A stretch of 35,091 bases of DNA from contig WLGW01000013.1 in the NCBI GenBank assembly GCA_009703055.1, forward strand, positions 1 to 35,091, given 5' to 3'. The number at the start of each line of letters is the position of its first letter. The stretch's first letter is position 1. Below the pieces are notes generated by a model, which did no database searches, was not told the DNA's origin, and saw only the letters and a program-made list of their open reading frames with translations. A program made the position numbers and the translations under genes. Shown piece after piece: positions 8,713-19,248 of this stretch. This DNA comes from Actinomycetota bacterium (GTDB lineage Bacteria; Actinomycetota; Acidimicrobiia; Acidimicrobiales; Ilumatobacteraceae).

Positions 8713-9567
8713 TCAGGCGTTGATGTCTCGATGGGTCACCCGTGGGTGGTACCCAGCGGCATTCAGCCTCTTTGAGACTTCCTCGACCATGGCAACCGAA
8801 CGATGTCGCCCCCCGGTACATCCGATGCCAATAGTGAAGTAACTACGGCCTTCTTGCACGTAGGCCGGAAGTATCAATCCGATCAGGCCATCGATTCGTT
8901 CAAGAAACTCATCACTGAGTTCTTGACCAAGTACAAATTCCTTCACACTCTGATCGAGCCCACTGAACGGCCGTAAGTTTTCGTCCCAATGCGGATTCGG
9001 CAAGAAGCGAACATCAAGAATCATGTCAGCATCCATTGGCACACCATGCTTGAAGCCAAAGGACAAAACGGACACTTGCAGCGCGTCACCAGGATTCTCG
9101 GGACCGAAAAGATGCACAAGTTGATTCCGTAAATTATGAACGGTGAGACCGGTGGTATCGATAACCAAGTCAGCAAAACCCTTCATGCCGTTAATGGCAA
9201 CGCGCTCAGATTCGATGACTTCTTCCAGACCCATGATGCCGTCACTCATCGGATGTTTGCGACGAGTTGCTTCATAACGGCGCACTAATTCGCGAGTAGA
9301 CGCCTCAAGGAAAAGAATTCGCACGGAATGACCTTGTTCGCGTAACGAGCGCACCGCATCAAGAATCGCTGTTTGGTGTCGAGCATTCCCAACAACTAAG
9401 CACAGCTTCACGATTTCGCCACCAGCTTCGCCGGAGAGTTCCACGACTTTGTCAATCAACACCACGGGAAGATTGTCAACCACGAACCAACCAAGGTCTT
9501 CCAAATCATTTGCTGCTTGGGAACGACCAGCCCCAGACAGTCCCGTCACAACAAGGATGTCAGTCAT
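8713..9567 (-). CDS. rapZ: RapZ/YvcJ-family nucleotide-binding protein
   Basis: A 284-residue RapZ (RNase adapter)/YvcJ family protein with an N-terminal P-loop NTPase and a C-terminal domain. The P-loop reads GLSGAGRS (residues 9-16), with arginine in place of lysine as in other actinobacterial members known to me. Further family motifs are DNLPV, FGFKHGVPMDAD, and GIGCTGGRHRS at residues 247-257. In enterobacteria RapZ controls glmS mRNA decay through small RNAs and senses glucosamine 6-phosphate; its role in Actinobacteria is less clear. The start is ATG 9567, overlapping the methyltransferase stop by eight bases. In most Actinobacteria yvcK and whiA follow rapZ; here gap follows directly. 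Confidence 0.93.
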   Translation of the reverse strand: MTDILVVTGLSGAGRSQAANDLEDLGWFVVDNLPVVLIDKVVELSGEAGGEIVKLCLVVGNARHQTAILDAVRSLREQGHSVRILFLEASTRELVRRYEATRRKHPMSDGIMGLEEVIESERVAINGMKGFADLVIDTTGLTVHNLRNQLVHLFGPENPGDALQVSVLSFGFKHGVPMDADMILDVRFLPNPHWDENLRPFSGLDQSVKEFVLGQELSDEFLERIDGLIGLILPAYVQEGRSYFTIGIGCTGGRHRSVAMVEEVSKRLNAAGYHPRVTHRDINA

Positions 9568-10291
9568 GGGCTTTCACCAATCGGAGATACAACAGGCGTG
9601 GAACAGTGTGAGCCAACTGATATTCAGGGGCTCGGTCAAGGAAACCTTGTGGAGGAGAAGGCTCAAGCATTCGTTCCAACCGTAACCCATGAGCGAGCAG
9701 CGTGTTGATGTAGCGACTCAACGGACGATGAATGAATCTGATGAAGACACCCAATTCAACTTCCTCGATGGACTCAGCTTCCACCAAGTACGGCCCTATT
9801 CGCCAGTACTGCTCCGGCGGATCAATGATGTGATCATCAATCCATCCACTGCCAGGTGTCTGCAGAAGTGGATGATTCAGGAAGAAACTGAACTGCCCAC
9901 CTGGCTTCAGCACTCGTGAGACCTCAGCAATAGCTGCGTCGACTTCGTCAATGTGTTCGAACACCAGACAAGCAATCACTGCATCCTGTGACGCATCTTC
10001 AACAGGCAAAGAAGTCGCAGAACCCAAGAGAAATGTTGGTCCACCGCCACGCTCATGTGCGATATCAATGTGCATCTGTGTTGGATCTATACCGAGCACT
10101 TGCGAACCCTGCTTTGTCAGCGCACGAGCAATCTGCCCATCACCACAACCAACGTCAAGAATTGTGCGACGACCCTCCAACTCTTCAAGAGCTAAAGGAA
10201 TGATCTGTTCAACGTATTCAGGGTCTGCGCCGTCGGTGAAGCCGTCAATCCACCATTGCGCGTATTTGTCCCACAGACCGTTGTTCGACAT
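9560..10291 (-). CDS. Class I SAM-dependent methyltransferase
   Basis: A 243-residue protein of the Methyltransf_11 type. The SAM-binding motif I is ILDVGCGDGQ (residues 44-53), followed by an acidic motif II (GIDPTQ) and VSRVLKPGGQF as motif post-III. The substrate cannot be told. I chose ATG 10291 because AGGTG lies six bases upstream; GTG 10300 lacks such a signal. It sits between uvrC (gap of about 10 bases) and rapZ (8-base overlap), so it belongs to this operon, although it is not a usual member of the uvrC-rapZ cluster. A small-molecule or cell-wall precursor role is possible but unsupported. Confidence 0.85.
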   Translation of the reverse strand: MSNNGLWDKYAQWWIDGFTDGADPEYVEQIIPLALEELEGRRTILDVGCGDGQIARALTKQGSQVLGIDPTQMHIDIAHERGGGPTFLLGSATSLPVEDASQDAVIACLVFEHIDEVDAAIAEVSRVLKPGGQFSFFLNHPLLQTPGSGWIDDHIIDPPEQYWRIGPYLVEAESIEEVELGVFIRFIHRPLSRYINTLLAHGLRLERMLEPSPPQGFLDRAPEYQLAHTVPRLLYLRLVKAHD

Positions 10292-10301
10292 CTCCTTCAC
10301 C

Positions 10302-12176
10302 TTAGGGCTCTGGATGGAAACGTTGGTAGATGGCTATTGCAACTGCTTCGGGAAGCCAGGACAGAATTTTGAGATCGTCAAGGCTCGCCTTCTTCACAGC
10401 GTTCACTCCGCCCATCTCCTTCACCAAGCGCTTCGCACGGGCATCTCCTAGTCCAGCGATGCCTTCAAGAGACGATGAGACCATCCGCTTTCCACGTAAT
10501 TCGCGATGGAAGGTGTTCGCAAATCTATGCGCCTCGTCGCGAATGCGTTGCAACATAAATAGTGCTTCGCTCCCCCGAGACAAAAGAACTGGAGCACTTT
10601 GACCAGGCACGTACACCTCTTCATACCTTTTTGCGAGAGAAGCAACAGGAATCTCATCTGCAAGACCCAACTCGTTCACCACTTCGATGGCGACACCGAG
10701 TTGACCTTTTCCGCCGTCCACCAATAACAACTGTGGCGGATACGCGAACTTCCCAGGACGCTCGCCGCGCTCGCCTACCGGCTGATCTCTTTCAGCAACA
10801 TAGGCAGACAATCTGCGGGTGAGTACTTCCCTCATTGCCGCATAGTCATCGTTGCCGGGCACATCTTTCACTTTGAAGCGTCTGTATTCACGCTTGTTCG
10901 GCAGGCCGTCTTCCATCACGACCATGGAACCCACATAGTCGGTTCCTTGCAGGTGAGCCATGTCGTAGCACTCAATGCGAAGTGGAGCTTCAGGCAATCC
11001 GAGCGCATCTTGCAATTCAGACAACGCACGACTGCGCGAATTGTGATCAGTTGCTCGGCGCATCCGGTGACGAACAAATTCTTCTTTGGCGTTGATCGTC
11101 ACTGTCTCTTGTAGTTCCCTCTTGTCGCCGCGCTGAGGAACACGAATCTGAACAATGCTGCCTTTGAGGTGACGAAGCCATTCGGCGTACGTCTCCACAT
11201 CGTCGGGGACGACGGGAACAAGAACTTGAGATGGAATTCCCAATGGTGGCTGGTCTCCGTACATCTCTTCCAAGACTCGGTCAACCACTCCACCGGCAGA
11301 TAATTCCTCGACCTTGTCCATGATGAACCCTTTACGACCCACCACGCGACCTTTACGCACGAAGAACACTTGCACTGCAGCTTCTAGCTCATCATCGGCA
11401 ATACCAATAATGTCGAGATCTTCGTCTCGTTCACCAACCATCTGCTGTTTCTCAAGTGCGCGCTGCACACCGCCAAGACGATCACGAATACGAGCGGCCT
11501 TCTCAAATTCCAAAGACGCGGATGCTGCTGCCATCTCATCCTGCAGTCCTTGCACGACCGCATCAGTATCTCCATCAAGAAACGAGATGAGTTGAGCGAC
11601 ATGGTCTGCGTACACCTCTGGTTGCACTTCGCCCACACATGGTCCGGAGCATTTTTCAATGTGGAACAACAGACATGGCCGCCCCAGCCGTTTGTGCTGA
11701 TTGAACTTTCCTTGGCTACAGGTGCGCACAGGAAAAGTACGAAGCAAGAGGTCTAATGTTTCGCGAATAGCCCAGGCGTGCGGATACGGGCCAAAGTAAC
11801 GGGTCCCTTTGCGCTTCGTACCGCGCATCACGACCGCCCTCGGATACTCCTCATCCACAGTGACGGCCAAGAACGGATAACTCTTGTCATCTCGTAGGCG
11901 AACATTGAAACGAGGGTGATGCTGTTTGATCAGTGAGTGCTCAAGGATGAGTGCTTCGACTTCATTGCGGACTTCTATCCATTCAACGTCAGTTGCTGTT
12001 TGCACCATTGATGCAGTTCTTGGATGCAGTTGTGATGGATCCTGGAAGTAATTCGACAGTCGCTGACGAAGATTTGAGGCTTTCCCGACGTAGATCACAC
12101 GACCGTGCTCATCCTTGAATTGGTAGGACCCTGGAGATGTGGGTATCGAACCAGCAGGAGGACGCTGCACCGACAT
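10302..12176 (-). CDS. uvrC: Excinuclease ABC subunit C
   Basis: A 624-residue UvrC, the nuclease that cuts on both sides of a lesion in nucleotide excision repair. It has an N-terminal GIY-YIG domain (about residues 12-95; GSYQF, VIYVGKA), a cysteine cluster C153, C168, C176, C180 that fits the iron-sulphur site, a UVR domain near residues 200-235 that binds UvrB, the RNase H-like endonuclease (YDMAHLQGTDYVGSMVV, LLLVDGGKGQL), and a helix-hairpin-helix at the end (GIAGLGDARAKRLV). ATG 12176 lies two bases after the uvrA stop. All three uvr genes are adjacent on one strand, which allows joint expression. Confidence 0.97.
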   Translation of the reverse strand: MSVQRPPAGSIPTSPGSYQFKDEHGRVIYVGKASNLRQRLSNYFQDPSQLHPRTASMVQTATDVEWIEVRNEVEALILEHSLIKQHHPRFNVRLRDDKSYPFLAVTVDEEYPRAVVMRGTKRKGTRYFGPYPHAWAIRETLDLLLRTFPVRTCSQGKFNQHKRLGRPCLLFHIEKCSGPCVGEVQPEVYADHVAQLISFLDGDTDAVVQGLQDEMAAASASLEFEKAARIRDRLGGVQRALEKQQMVGERDEDLDIIGIADDELEAAVQVFFVRKGRVVGRKGFIMDKVEELSAGGVVDRVLEEMYGDQPPLGIPSQVLVPVVPDDVETYAEWLRHLKGSIVQIRVPQRGDKRELQETVTINAKEEFVRHRMRRATDHNSRSRALSELQDALGLPEAPLRIECYDMAHLQGTDYVGSMVVMEDGLPNKREYRRFKVKDVPGNDDYAAMREVLTRRLSAYVAERDQPVGERGERPGKFAYPPQLLLVDGGKGQLGVAIEVVNELGLADEIPVASLAKRYEEVYVPGQSAPVLLSRGSEALFMLQRIRDEAHRFANTFHRELRGKRMVSSSLEGIAGLGDARAKRLVKEMGGVNAVKKASLDDLKILSWLPEAVAIAIYQRFHPEP

Positions 12177-12178
12177 AA

Positions 12179-15133
12179 CTACTTCTTCGACTTGGCTGGA
12201 GTCTTTGATGGCGCTGCCTTTTTCTTTGCAGCAGGTTTTGCGGGTGCCTTCTTTGTTGCTGCCTTCTTGACACTGCTCGGCGTCGGCACGGGCATCCCTA
12301 ACAACGGAGCTAAGTAGCGACCCGTGTGACTCTCCCCAATGGCAGCGATGTCTTCCGGAGTCCCCGTCCCCACAATGGTTCCGCCACCGTTTCCACCTTC
12401 TGGCCCCAAATCAATGAGCCAGTCTCCGGTCTTGATGACATCAAGATTGTGCTCAATCACTAAGACCGTGTTGCCTTGATCGACCAATCGGGACAGAACA
12501 GTGAGAAGACGACGAACATCTTCAAAATGCAATCCTGTTGTTGGCTCATCAAGCAAGTACATGGTGTGCCCTGTTGAGCGCTTTGCCAATTCGCTCGCAA
12601 GCTTCACACGCTGAGCTTCGCCACCAGACAGAGTCGGCGCTGATTGCCCCAGGCGAACGTAACCCAGTCCGACGTCAACAAGGGTCTGCATGTGGCGCGC
12701 AATCGAAGGCTGATTGGAGAAGAATTCAAGCGCCTCTGACACCGGCATATTGAGAACTTCCGCGATGTTCTTACCCTTGAATGTGATCTCAAGAGTGTCC
12801 CTGTTATAGCGAGCACCCTTGCACACCTCACATGGCACGTACACGTCTGGTAAGAAGTGCATTTCAATCTTGATCGTTCCGTCACCCGAACAGGCTTCGC
12901 ATCGACCACCCTGAACATTGAAACTGAAGCGACCAGGTTGATAACCCCGCACCTTTGATTCAGGCGCCGCTGCAAAGAGCTTTCGAATGGAATCGAAAAC
13001 TCCCGTATATGTCGCAGGGTTCGAACGTGGAGTACGACCAATCGGCGATTGGTCCATATCAATCACTTTGTCGATCGCATCAATACCTTCCACGGTTCGA
13101 TGCTTTCCAGGAGCTTCCTTGCTCTTATAAATGCGCTGCATCATCGCTGGAAGCAAAATGTCTCTGATCAGCGTGCTCTTACCGCTTCCCGACACACCAG
13201 TGACCGCAATAAAACAACCAAGCGGAATCTCAACATCAAGTTCCTGCAGGTTGTGCTCACGGGCGCCCTTAATCGTGATCACATCTCCACTTGGGCTACG
13301 GCGCTTCTCTGGCACCGCGATTGATGCTTTCCCTGTCAGATAACGACCTGTAATGGATTCCTTTGCCTTCGCAATACCAGACACGGGACCGCTGTACACG
13401 ACTTCACCGCCGTGTTCACCAGCACCTGGACCAATGTCGACAATCCAGTCGCTTTCCTTAATTGTTTCTTCGTCGTGCTCCACAACAATGACCGTGTTGC
13501 CGAGATCGCGGAGACGAAGCAAGGTCTCAATTAATCGGCGATTGTCGCGCTGATGAAGACCAATACTTGGCTCGTCCAATACGTACAGAGTCCCCACCAG
13601 ACCCGAACCAATCTGGCTGGCCAAACGAATGCGTTGCGCTTCACCGCCTGCAAGAGTGCCAGCAGAACGAGAAAGTGTCAGATAGTCGAGTCCGACGTCT
13701 AGCAAAAACCCAAGACGGGCATTGATCTCTTTGGTGATTCGTTCGGCGATCATGGCATCCCGATCACTGAGTGTCAGACCGGAAAGGAACGATGCGGATT
13801 CACCAATCGACATGTCACAAACAGCAGAGATGTGCTTGTCGTTCACGGTCACTGCGAGCGAACTTGGCTTCAGTCGCGCACCCTCACAGACAGGACACGG
13901 CACCTCACGCATATAGGTCTCAAACTGCTCACGCGTCCAGTCGCTCTCTGCATCGACGTGACGGCGCTTGATCCACGGAATCACACCCTCGTACGAAGTA
14001 CTGAATTGTCGTGTCTTGCCAAAACGATTGCGGTACTTCACCTGCATCGCACCTGCCTTGCCGTGCAAGACCAGTTTCTGATGCTTCGCCGGAACCTTTG
14101 ACCAAGGCTTATCGATGTCTATGTCTTCTTGCTCTGCAAGTGCAACGAGCATGCGATGGAAGTACTGCGTGTGAGCACTGCGCCATGGAGCGAGAGCACC
14201 ATCACGCAACGACATTGATGGGTCAGGAATCACCAACTCCGCATCAACTTCAAACTTGGTGCCCAGACCGTCGCAGTTTTCACACGCACCATAGGGAGAG
14301 TTGAATGAGAAGTTGCGGGGTGCGGGCTCTTCGAAGCTGGCATCACATTTCGGACACGCAAGATGTTGGCTAAAAGTAAGTGTTTCACTTTCCTCGCCAT
14401 CTTTTCCGACGAGTTCAACACCTGCGACGCCGTCTGCAAGCTTCAGAGCGGTTTCAAGTGAATCAGTCAGACGACGATCAATGTCATCACGTCGGACCAA
14501 GCGGTCCACCACAATGTCAATCGTGTGATTCTCGTATCGGGCCAGTTTCTCGCCAGAAGCCAGGAACTCTGCAATGTCCCGTACCTCGCCATCGATTCGG
14601 GCACGAACAAAGCCTTGGCCAGCGAGGTCAGCTAAGAGCGTGTCGTATTCGCCTTTTCGTCCACGGACAACTGGTGCGAGCACTTGGAAGCGAGTGCCTT
14701 CTTCGAGCTTCATGATCCGGTCAACTATTTGTGACGGCGTCTGGCGCTGCAGTTTGGTTCCGTCAGTCGGGCAATGCTGCACTCCAATGCGCGCGTACAA
14801 AAGACGCAGGTAGTCATAAATTTCCGTAATCGTGCCCACAGTGGAACGAGGGTTACGAGATGCTGATTTTTGGTCAATTGAAATCGCAGGGCTCAAACCT
14901 TCGATGACATCAACATCGGGCTTATCCATTTGGCCAAGGAATTGACGAGCATAAGCAGAGAGACTTTCAACGTATCGACGCTGACCCTCAGCGTAAATGG
15001 TGTCGAACGCAAGGGAACTCTTTCCACTGCCGGACAGACCTGTAAAAACAATGAGTTTGTCGCGAGGCAGTTCGAGACTGATGTTCTTCAGGTTGTGCTC
15101 GCGTGCTCCGCGAACGATGATTTTGTCAGCCAC
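12179..15133 (-). CDS. uvrA: Excinuclease ABC subunit A with lysine-rich C-terminal tail
   Basis: A 984-residue UvrA, the damage-recognition ATPase. It has two ABC modules: Walker A GLSGSGKS at 32-39 and GVSGSGKS at 646-653, and signature motifs LAGGEAQ (494-500) and LSGGEAQ. Zinc cysteines are seen at C260, C263, C284 and C287, with a second set in the GGRCEAC and CEVC segments. The start is GTG 15133, directly after an in-frame stop codon, so no longer form is possible. The C-terminus is unusual: residues 955-984 are almost only Lys, Ala, Pro, Thr and Ser, with 12 lysines in 30 residues, resembling histone H1-like tails. Such a tail could add non-specific DNA binding; this is inference. Confidence 0.97.
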   Translation of the reverse strand: MADKIIVRGAREHNLKNISLELPRDKLIVFTGLSGSGKSSLAFDTIYAEGQRRYVESLSAYARQFLGQMDKPDVDVIEGLSPAISIDQKSASRNPRSTVGTITEIYDYLRLLYARIGVQHCPTDGTKLQRQTPSQIVDRIMKLEEGTRFQVLAPVVRGRKGEYDTLLADLAGQGFVRARIDGEVRDIAEFLASGEKLARYENHTIDIVVDRLVRRDDIDRRLTDSLETALKLADGVAGVELVGKDGEESETLTFSQHLACPKCDASFEEPAPRNFSFNSPYGACENCDGLGTKFEVDAELVIPDPSMSLRDGALAPWRSAHTQYFHRMLVALAEQEDIDIDKPWSKVPAKHQKLVLHGKAGAMQVKYRNRFGKTRQFSTSYEGVIPWIKRRHVDAESDWTREQFETYMREVPCPVCEGARLKPSSLAVTVNDKHISAVCDMSIGESASFLSGLTLSDRDAMIAERITKEINARLGFLLDVGLDYLTLSRSAGTLAGGEAQRIRLASQIGSGLVGTLYVLDEPSIGLHQRDNRRLIETLLRLRDLGNTVIVVEHDEETIKESDWIVDIGPGAGEHGGEVVYSGPVSGIAKAKESITGRYLTGKASIAVPEKRRSPSGDVITIKGAREHNLQELDVEIPLGCFIAVTGVSGSGKSTLIRDILLPAMMQRIYKSKEAPGKHRTVEGIDAIDKVIDMDQSPIGRTPRSNPATYTGVFDSIRKLFAAAPESKVRGYQPGRFSFNVQGGRCEACSGDGTIKIEMHFLPDVYVPCEVCKGARYNRDTLEITFKGKNIAEVLNMPVSEALEFFSNQPSIARHMQTLVDVGLGYVRLGQSAPTLSGGEAQRVKLASELAKRSTGHTMYLLDEPTTGLHFEDVRRLLTVLSRLVDQGNTVLVIEHNLDVIKTGDWLIDLGPEGGNGGGTIVGTGTPEDIAAIGESHTGRYLAPLLGMPVPTPSSVKKAATKKAPAKPAAKKKAAPSKTPAKSKK

Positions 15134-15154
15134 CTACGGAAGGTTACTCACCCA

Positions 15155-17176
15155 TCACTTGGCGTCACGAAGTTCCCGGCGGAGGTCATTTATCTCATCC
15201 CTGAGGCGAGCTGCATACTCAAATTTGAGGTCGGTTGCGGCATCATTCATCTCTTGTTCAAGGGTCTGAATAAGGCGTTGCAATTCCTGTTGAGGGAGCG
15301 ACTTGATCTCTGCCTTCACCTTGTCTCGTTCGCGATTACGACGTTGGCCCTTGCCCGGAATAGGTGCTGTTCCGTCCCCGCCCGTGATAACCGAAAGAAT
15401 GTCTCCCACTGCTTTGCGGATTGTTTGAGGATTGATCCCATGCTCCAGGTTGTAGGCAATCTGGGTTTCCCGACGACGCTTGGTTTCGCCAATAGCCCTC
15501 TCCATGGATGGCGTGATCTTGTCGGCGTACATCACCACTTGGCCAGCCACGTTTCGTGCAGCACGTCCGATCATCTGAATCAGTGACGTTTCACTACGAA
15601 GGAAACCTTCCTTGTCTGCATCAAGAATTGCCACAAGAGATACTTCCGGCAAGTCAAGACCCTCGCGAAGAAGGTTGATGCCTACGAGCACATCAAACTC
15701 ACCGAGGCGAAGCCCGCGGAGAATCTCAATGCGCTGCAGGGTGTCGATGTTGCTATGGAGATACCGCACATTGAGTCCCTGTTCGAGCAGATACTCCGTC
15801 AAATCTTCGGCCATCTTCTTTGTCAGTGTGGTGATGAGAACTCGGTCTCCAATTTCAATGCGACCTCGCACCATTTCGATGATGTCGTCAATCTGGCCCT
15901 TACTCGGCCGAACAATCACCTCTGGGTCCACGAGACCCGTGGGGCGAACAATCTGTTCAACAACCTTGGTGCTGTGTTTCAGTTCAAAGGGAGCGGGCGT
16001 TGCCGACATAAAGATGCATTGATTAATTCGCTCAATCGTTTCCTCAAAGCGAAGAGGCCTATTCTCCTTGGCGCTGGGGAGTCGGAAGCCATGTTCCACC
16101 AAAGTCTCTTTACGACTTCTGTCGCCTGCAAACTGCGCATGCAACTGAGGAACAGCGACGTGGCTCTCATCAATGATGAGCAAGAAGTCTTTCGGGAAAT
16201 AATCCAGCAAAGTGAAGGGTGGCTGACCAGGCTCTCGACCATCAATATGCATTGAATAGTTCTCAATGCCATTGCAATAGCCCATCTCTTGAATCATCTC
16301 GAGGTCGTACTGCGTTCTCATTCTCAGACGTTGAGCCTCCAGAAGCTTCCCTTGCGATTCAAAGAGCGCCAGTTGTTCTTGCAGTTCTTTTTCGATGCCT
16401 GCAACAGCGCGACGCAATCTGTCATCACCAGCAACGTAGTGAGTTGCCGGAAACACGACGATCTCACTCAGTTCTTGCAACGTCTCACCGGTCAGAACAT
16501 CAATCATCGTGATGCGATCGACTGTGTCGCCGAACATTTCGATGCGAAGAACATTCTCTTCATAGGCAGGATGAATCTCCACGGTGTCTCCGCGGACACG
16601 GAAATTTCCTCGACCCAATGTCATGTCATTGCGGTCGTATTGCAAGTCCACCATTCGACGGAGAATGCTGCGTTGGTCGTAGTCAACTCCTACGTGAAGT
16701 TCGAGAAGTTGTCCTCGATACTCCTCAGGGTCCCCCATACCGTAAATACACGACACACTGGCGACCACGATTGTGTCGTTGCGCGTCAGCAGCGCAGCAG
16801 TAGCTGAATGTCGAAGCCGATCAATCTCTTCGTTGACGGACGAATCCTTCTCGATGAAGGTGTCACTCGACGGTATGTAGGCCTCAGGTTGGTAATAGTC
16901 GTAGTAGCTGACGAAAAATTCAACTCGATTGTTCGGGAAAAACTCTTTCATCTCTGAAGCAAGTTGCGCTGCGAGGCTCTTGTTCGGAGCAAGGATGAGA
17001 GTTGCTCGCTGAGTCTTTTCAATTGTCCAGGCGATAGTTGCCGACTTGCCTGAGCCCGTGATGCCGAGCAGCGTCTGGAAGCGTTCTCCCGCTTCTATGC
17101 CTGCACTGAGTTCTGCGATGGCTGTGGGCTGATCACCGGCTGGCTCAAAATGAGAAACAACTTCAAATGCCGGCAT
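15155..17176 (-). CDS. uvrB: Excinuclease ABC subunit B
   Basis: A 673-residue UvrB, the helicase-like damage verifier that UvrA loads and UvrC joins. Walker A is GITGSGKS (38-45). The tyrosine-rich beta-hairpin that clamps DNA is the [12 protein letters not shown] region, about residues 93-104. Further helicase motifs are IIDESH, MSATP and [11 protein letters not shown]-terminal UVR coiled coil ([20 protein letters not shown]) pairs with UvrC. The start is ATG 17176; no clear ribosome binding site is seen. It follows coaE by 26 bases and precedes uvrA by 21 bases, as in mycobacteria. Confidence 0.97.
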   Translation of the reverse strand: MPAFEVVSHFEPAGDQPTAIAELSAGIEAGERFQTLLGITGSGKSATIAWTIEKTQRATLILAPNKSLAAQLASEMKEFFPNNRVEFFVSYYDYYQPEAYIPSSDTFIEKDSSVNEEIDRLRHSATAALLTRNDTIVVASVSCIYGMGDPEEYRGQLLELHVGVDYDQRSILRRMVDLQYDRNDMTLGRGNFRVRGDTVEIHPAYEENVLRIEMFGDTVDRITMIDVLTGETLQELSEIVVFPATHYVAGDDRLRRAVAGIEKELQEQLALFESQGKLLEAQRLRMRTQYDLEMIQEMGYCNGIENYSMHIDGREPGQPPFTLLDYFPKDFLLIIDESHVAVPQLHAQFAGDRSRKETLVEHGFRLPSAKENRPLRFEETIERINQCIFMSATPAPFELKHSTKVVEQIVRPTGLVDPEVIVRPSKGQIDDIIEMVRGRIEIGDRVLITTLTKKMAEDLTEYLLEQGLNVRYLHSNIDTLQRIEILRGLRLGEFDVLVGINLLREGLDLPEVSLVAILDADKEGFLRSETSLIQMIGRAARNVAGQVVMYADKITPSMERAIGETKRRRETQIAYNLEHGINPQTIRKAVGDILSVITGGDGTAPIPGKGQRRNRERDKVKAEIKSLPQQELQRLIQTLEQEMNDAATDLKFEYAARLRDEINDLRRELRDAK

Positions 17177-17202
17177 GGGGTGAATCGTACCGACAGCAGA
17201 TG

Positions 17203-17853
17203 TCAGGGATTCTCATTTGGAGAAGTCTTACTCTCACGAGTACCTGCATCTTCAGTTGCAGGAGGTAGTTGCTGAGCCCACTGCCACACCGCATCCACTT
17301 GTACTTGCAAGGATTCCAAATCTCCAGAGTTATCAATCACTTGATCGGCAATCTTTGTTCGCTCTTCGCGAGTTGCCTGCTTTGCAATCACTGCCCTCGC
17401 GTCTTCTTCCTTCATTCCTCGGAATTCAGCAAGACGAGCGACTTGCACTTCCACTGGAACGTCAACGACGACAATGCCGCACAAGCCTTTACGCGGGTTC
17501 TCTGTCAGAAGAGGAATGTCGAGAATAACCACCTTGTCGGTGTTGCGCACTTCTTCCATGCGACGATCCATCTCAGTTGCCACCGCTGGGTGAACAATCT
17601 TGTTCAGATCCTTCAGGGCATCAGCATCACTAAAGGCGATGTTGCGAAGCTCTTCGCGAATGAGAGAACCATCTGCAGCAATGATGTGAGCACCAAAACG
17701 CTCGGCAAGCACGCCAAGTAGTGGTGCACCACGCTGCTGCAACTCGCGGGTTATCGCGTCTGCATCAATGATGACGGCACCACGTTTCGCCAACAGTGAC
17801 GAAACAGTGGATTTGCCGGAACCAATCCCGCCGGTGAGCCCGATCAGGATCAT
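17203..17853 (-). CDS. coaE: Dephospho-CoA kinase
   Basis: A 216-residue P-loop kinase that phosphorylates dephospho-CoA in the last step of coenzyme A synthesis. It opens [16 protein letters not shown] (P-loop at 8-15), has the DADAITREL aspartate motif, the RREELR-like [10 protein letters not shown] segment, and the lid [20 protein letters not shown]. The last 15 or so residues are polar and probably disordered. ATG 17853 lies 14 bases from the rpsA stop. The rpsA-coaE-uvrB order is the actinobacterial one. Mycobacterial CoaE carries a long C-terminal extension that is missing here. Confidence 0.94.
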   Translation of the reverse strand: MILIGLTGGIGSGKSTVSSLLAKRGAVIIDADAITRELQQRGAPLLGVLAERFGAHIIAADGSLIREELRNIAFSDADALKDLNKIVHPAVATEMDRRMEEVRNTDKVVILDIPLLTENPRKGLCGIVVVDVPVEVQVARLAEFRGMKEEDARAVIAKQATREERTKIADQVIDNSGDLESLQVQVDAVWQWAQQLPPATEDAGTRESKTSPNENP

Positions 17854-17867
17854 GAGATCAGAGAGGT

Positions 17868-19178
17868 TTAGGCCTGCTCAGCTTCGGGTGCTGCAGGAGC
17901 TGCACCCTCTTCGCCAGGCTGACCGTATTCCTTGTAGTACTCAGCCCATGCAGCTTCACGCTCGGTGTCATCGCCACCGACCCAGTTGCCGTGCTCATCA
18001 ACGTCGAACTGACCCTGGTACTCAGCGGCGAGTTCGCCACCTTCAGCAGCCTGCTTGATGGAGATTGAGATGCGACGACGTGCAAGGTCGAGATCAATGA
18101 TCTTGACCCACAACTCTTCGCCTGGTGCAACAACCTGCTCAGCGGATTCAACATGATGTGCGGACATTTCGGAGATGTGCACAAGGCCCTCGATGCCATC
18201 GCCTACCTGGACGAATGCACCGAACGGTACAAGCTTCGTCACGCGGCCGTAGACCAACTGGCCCACTTCGTGGCTGCCAGCGAACTCTTGCCATGGGTCT
18301 TGCTGCGTTGCCTTGAGCGAGAGGCTGATGCGCTCGCGACTGAAGTCGACGTCAAGAACTTGAACTGTGACTTCGTCACCGATCTGCACGACCTGTGATG
18401 GGTGCTCAACATGCTTCCAAGAAAGCTCGGACACGTGAATGAGTCCGTCCATGCCACCGAGATCAACGAATGCACCGAAAGCGACAACCGAAGAAATCTT
18501 TCCGTGGCGAATTTCGCCGGACTTGAGATTGTTGAGGAAGTCGTCGCGGGTTTCCTTCTGGTTCTCTTCGAGGAAAGCACGACGAGAAAGGACGACGTTG
18601 TTGCGGTTGCGATCGAGTTCGATGATCTTGGCGTCGATTGTCATACCGATGTACGGCTGAAGGTCACGAACGCGACGGAGTTCAACGAGAGATGCAGGAA
18701 GGAATCCGCGAAGACCGATGTCGACGATGAGTCCACCCTTGACGACTTCGATGACGGTTCCGTGAACAACGCCTTCTTCTTCCTTCTTCTTTTCGATTTC
18801 GCCCCAGGCCTTTTCGTACTGTGCGCGCTTCTTGGAAAGAACGAGGCGACCTTCTTTGTCCTCAAGAGTAAGAACAAGAGCTTCAACTTTTTCGCCGAGC
18901 TTCACAACATCGTGCGGGTTGACATCATTCTTGATTGCAAGTTCGCGTGTTGGGATGACGCCTTCGGTCTTGTAACCGAATTCAAGGAGCACTCCATCGC
19001 GATCGATCTTGACGACGGTGCCTGTTACAAGCTGACCATCTTTGAGTTCCACCATGGTGCCTTCAATGGCATCTGCGAAGGTGGTGGGGAGATCACGCTC
19101 TGTGATCTGACGAGGGGTGTAGTTGCCTTCCGCGTCGAAGGTTCCCATAGGGGCGGAAGTGAGTGCTGCGTCGGACAA
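17868..19178 (-). CDS. rpsA: 30S ribosomal protein S1
   Basis: A protein of up to 436 residues with four S1 RNA-binding repeats, at about residues 48-118, 134-204, 220-290 and 306-378, followed by an acidic Ala/Glu/Pro tail. S1 helps mRNA bind the small ribosomal subunit. Four repeats is the usual actinobacterial form, against six in enterobacteria. The longest supported start is TTG 19178; ATG 19148 (MGTFDAEG) is an alternative, and neither has a clear ribosome binding site, which would fit the autoregulation known for rpsA. The first two repeats are the most divergent, as expected for ribosome-docking domains. Confidence 0.94.
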   Translation of the reverse strand: MSDAALTSAPMGTFDAEGNYTPRQITERDLPTTFADAIEGTMVELKDGQLVTGTVVKIDRDGVLLEFGYKTEGVIPTRELAIKNDVNPHDVVKLGEKVEALVLTLEDKEGRLVLSKKRAQYEKAWGEIEKKKEEEGVVHGTVIEVVKGGLIVDIGLRGFLPASLVELRRVRDLQPYIGMTIDAKIIELDRNRNNVVLSRRAFLEENQKETRDDFLNNLKSGEIRHGKISSVVAFGAFVDLGGMDGLIHVSELSWKHVEHPSQVVQIGDEVTVQVLDVDFSRERISLSLKATQQDPWQEFAGSHEVGQLVYGRVTKLVPFGAFVQVGDGIEGLVHISEMSAHHVESAEQVVAPGEELWVKIIDLDLARRRISISIKQAAEGGELAAEYQGQFDVDEHGNWVGGDDTEREAAWAEYYKEYGQPGEEGAAPAAPEAEQA

Positions 19179-19197
19179 GGAATTGGTCTTTCGAAAT

Positions 19198-19248
19198 GGA
19201 TAGGGATATATCGATGAAACCCGCTAACGGGTACCCATCCGTCGGACG
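19198..19248 (-). promoter_or_regulatory. Small tandem hairpins upstream of rpsA
   Basis: Reading the minus strand, CCGT-ccg-ACGG and then ACCCG-ttag-CGGGT form two short hairpins across the stop codon of the methyltransferase gene; TTTCATCGATATATCC follows. The TAG stop lies in the second loop. The stem is short and the T-run only three bases, so this could be a weak terminator or an rpsA leader element. No clear -35/-10 pair was seen. Confidence 0.25.

Noticed and set aside
14930-15586. 218-residue plus-strand frame across the uvrA-uvrB junction
   Set aside because: It lies wholly antisense to two strong genes and shows no motif.
18402-19217. 271-residue frame antisense to rpsA
   Set aside because: It mirrors the rpsA codons, has no recognisable domain and no ribosome binding site.
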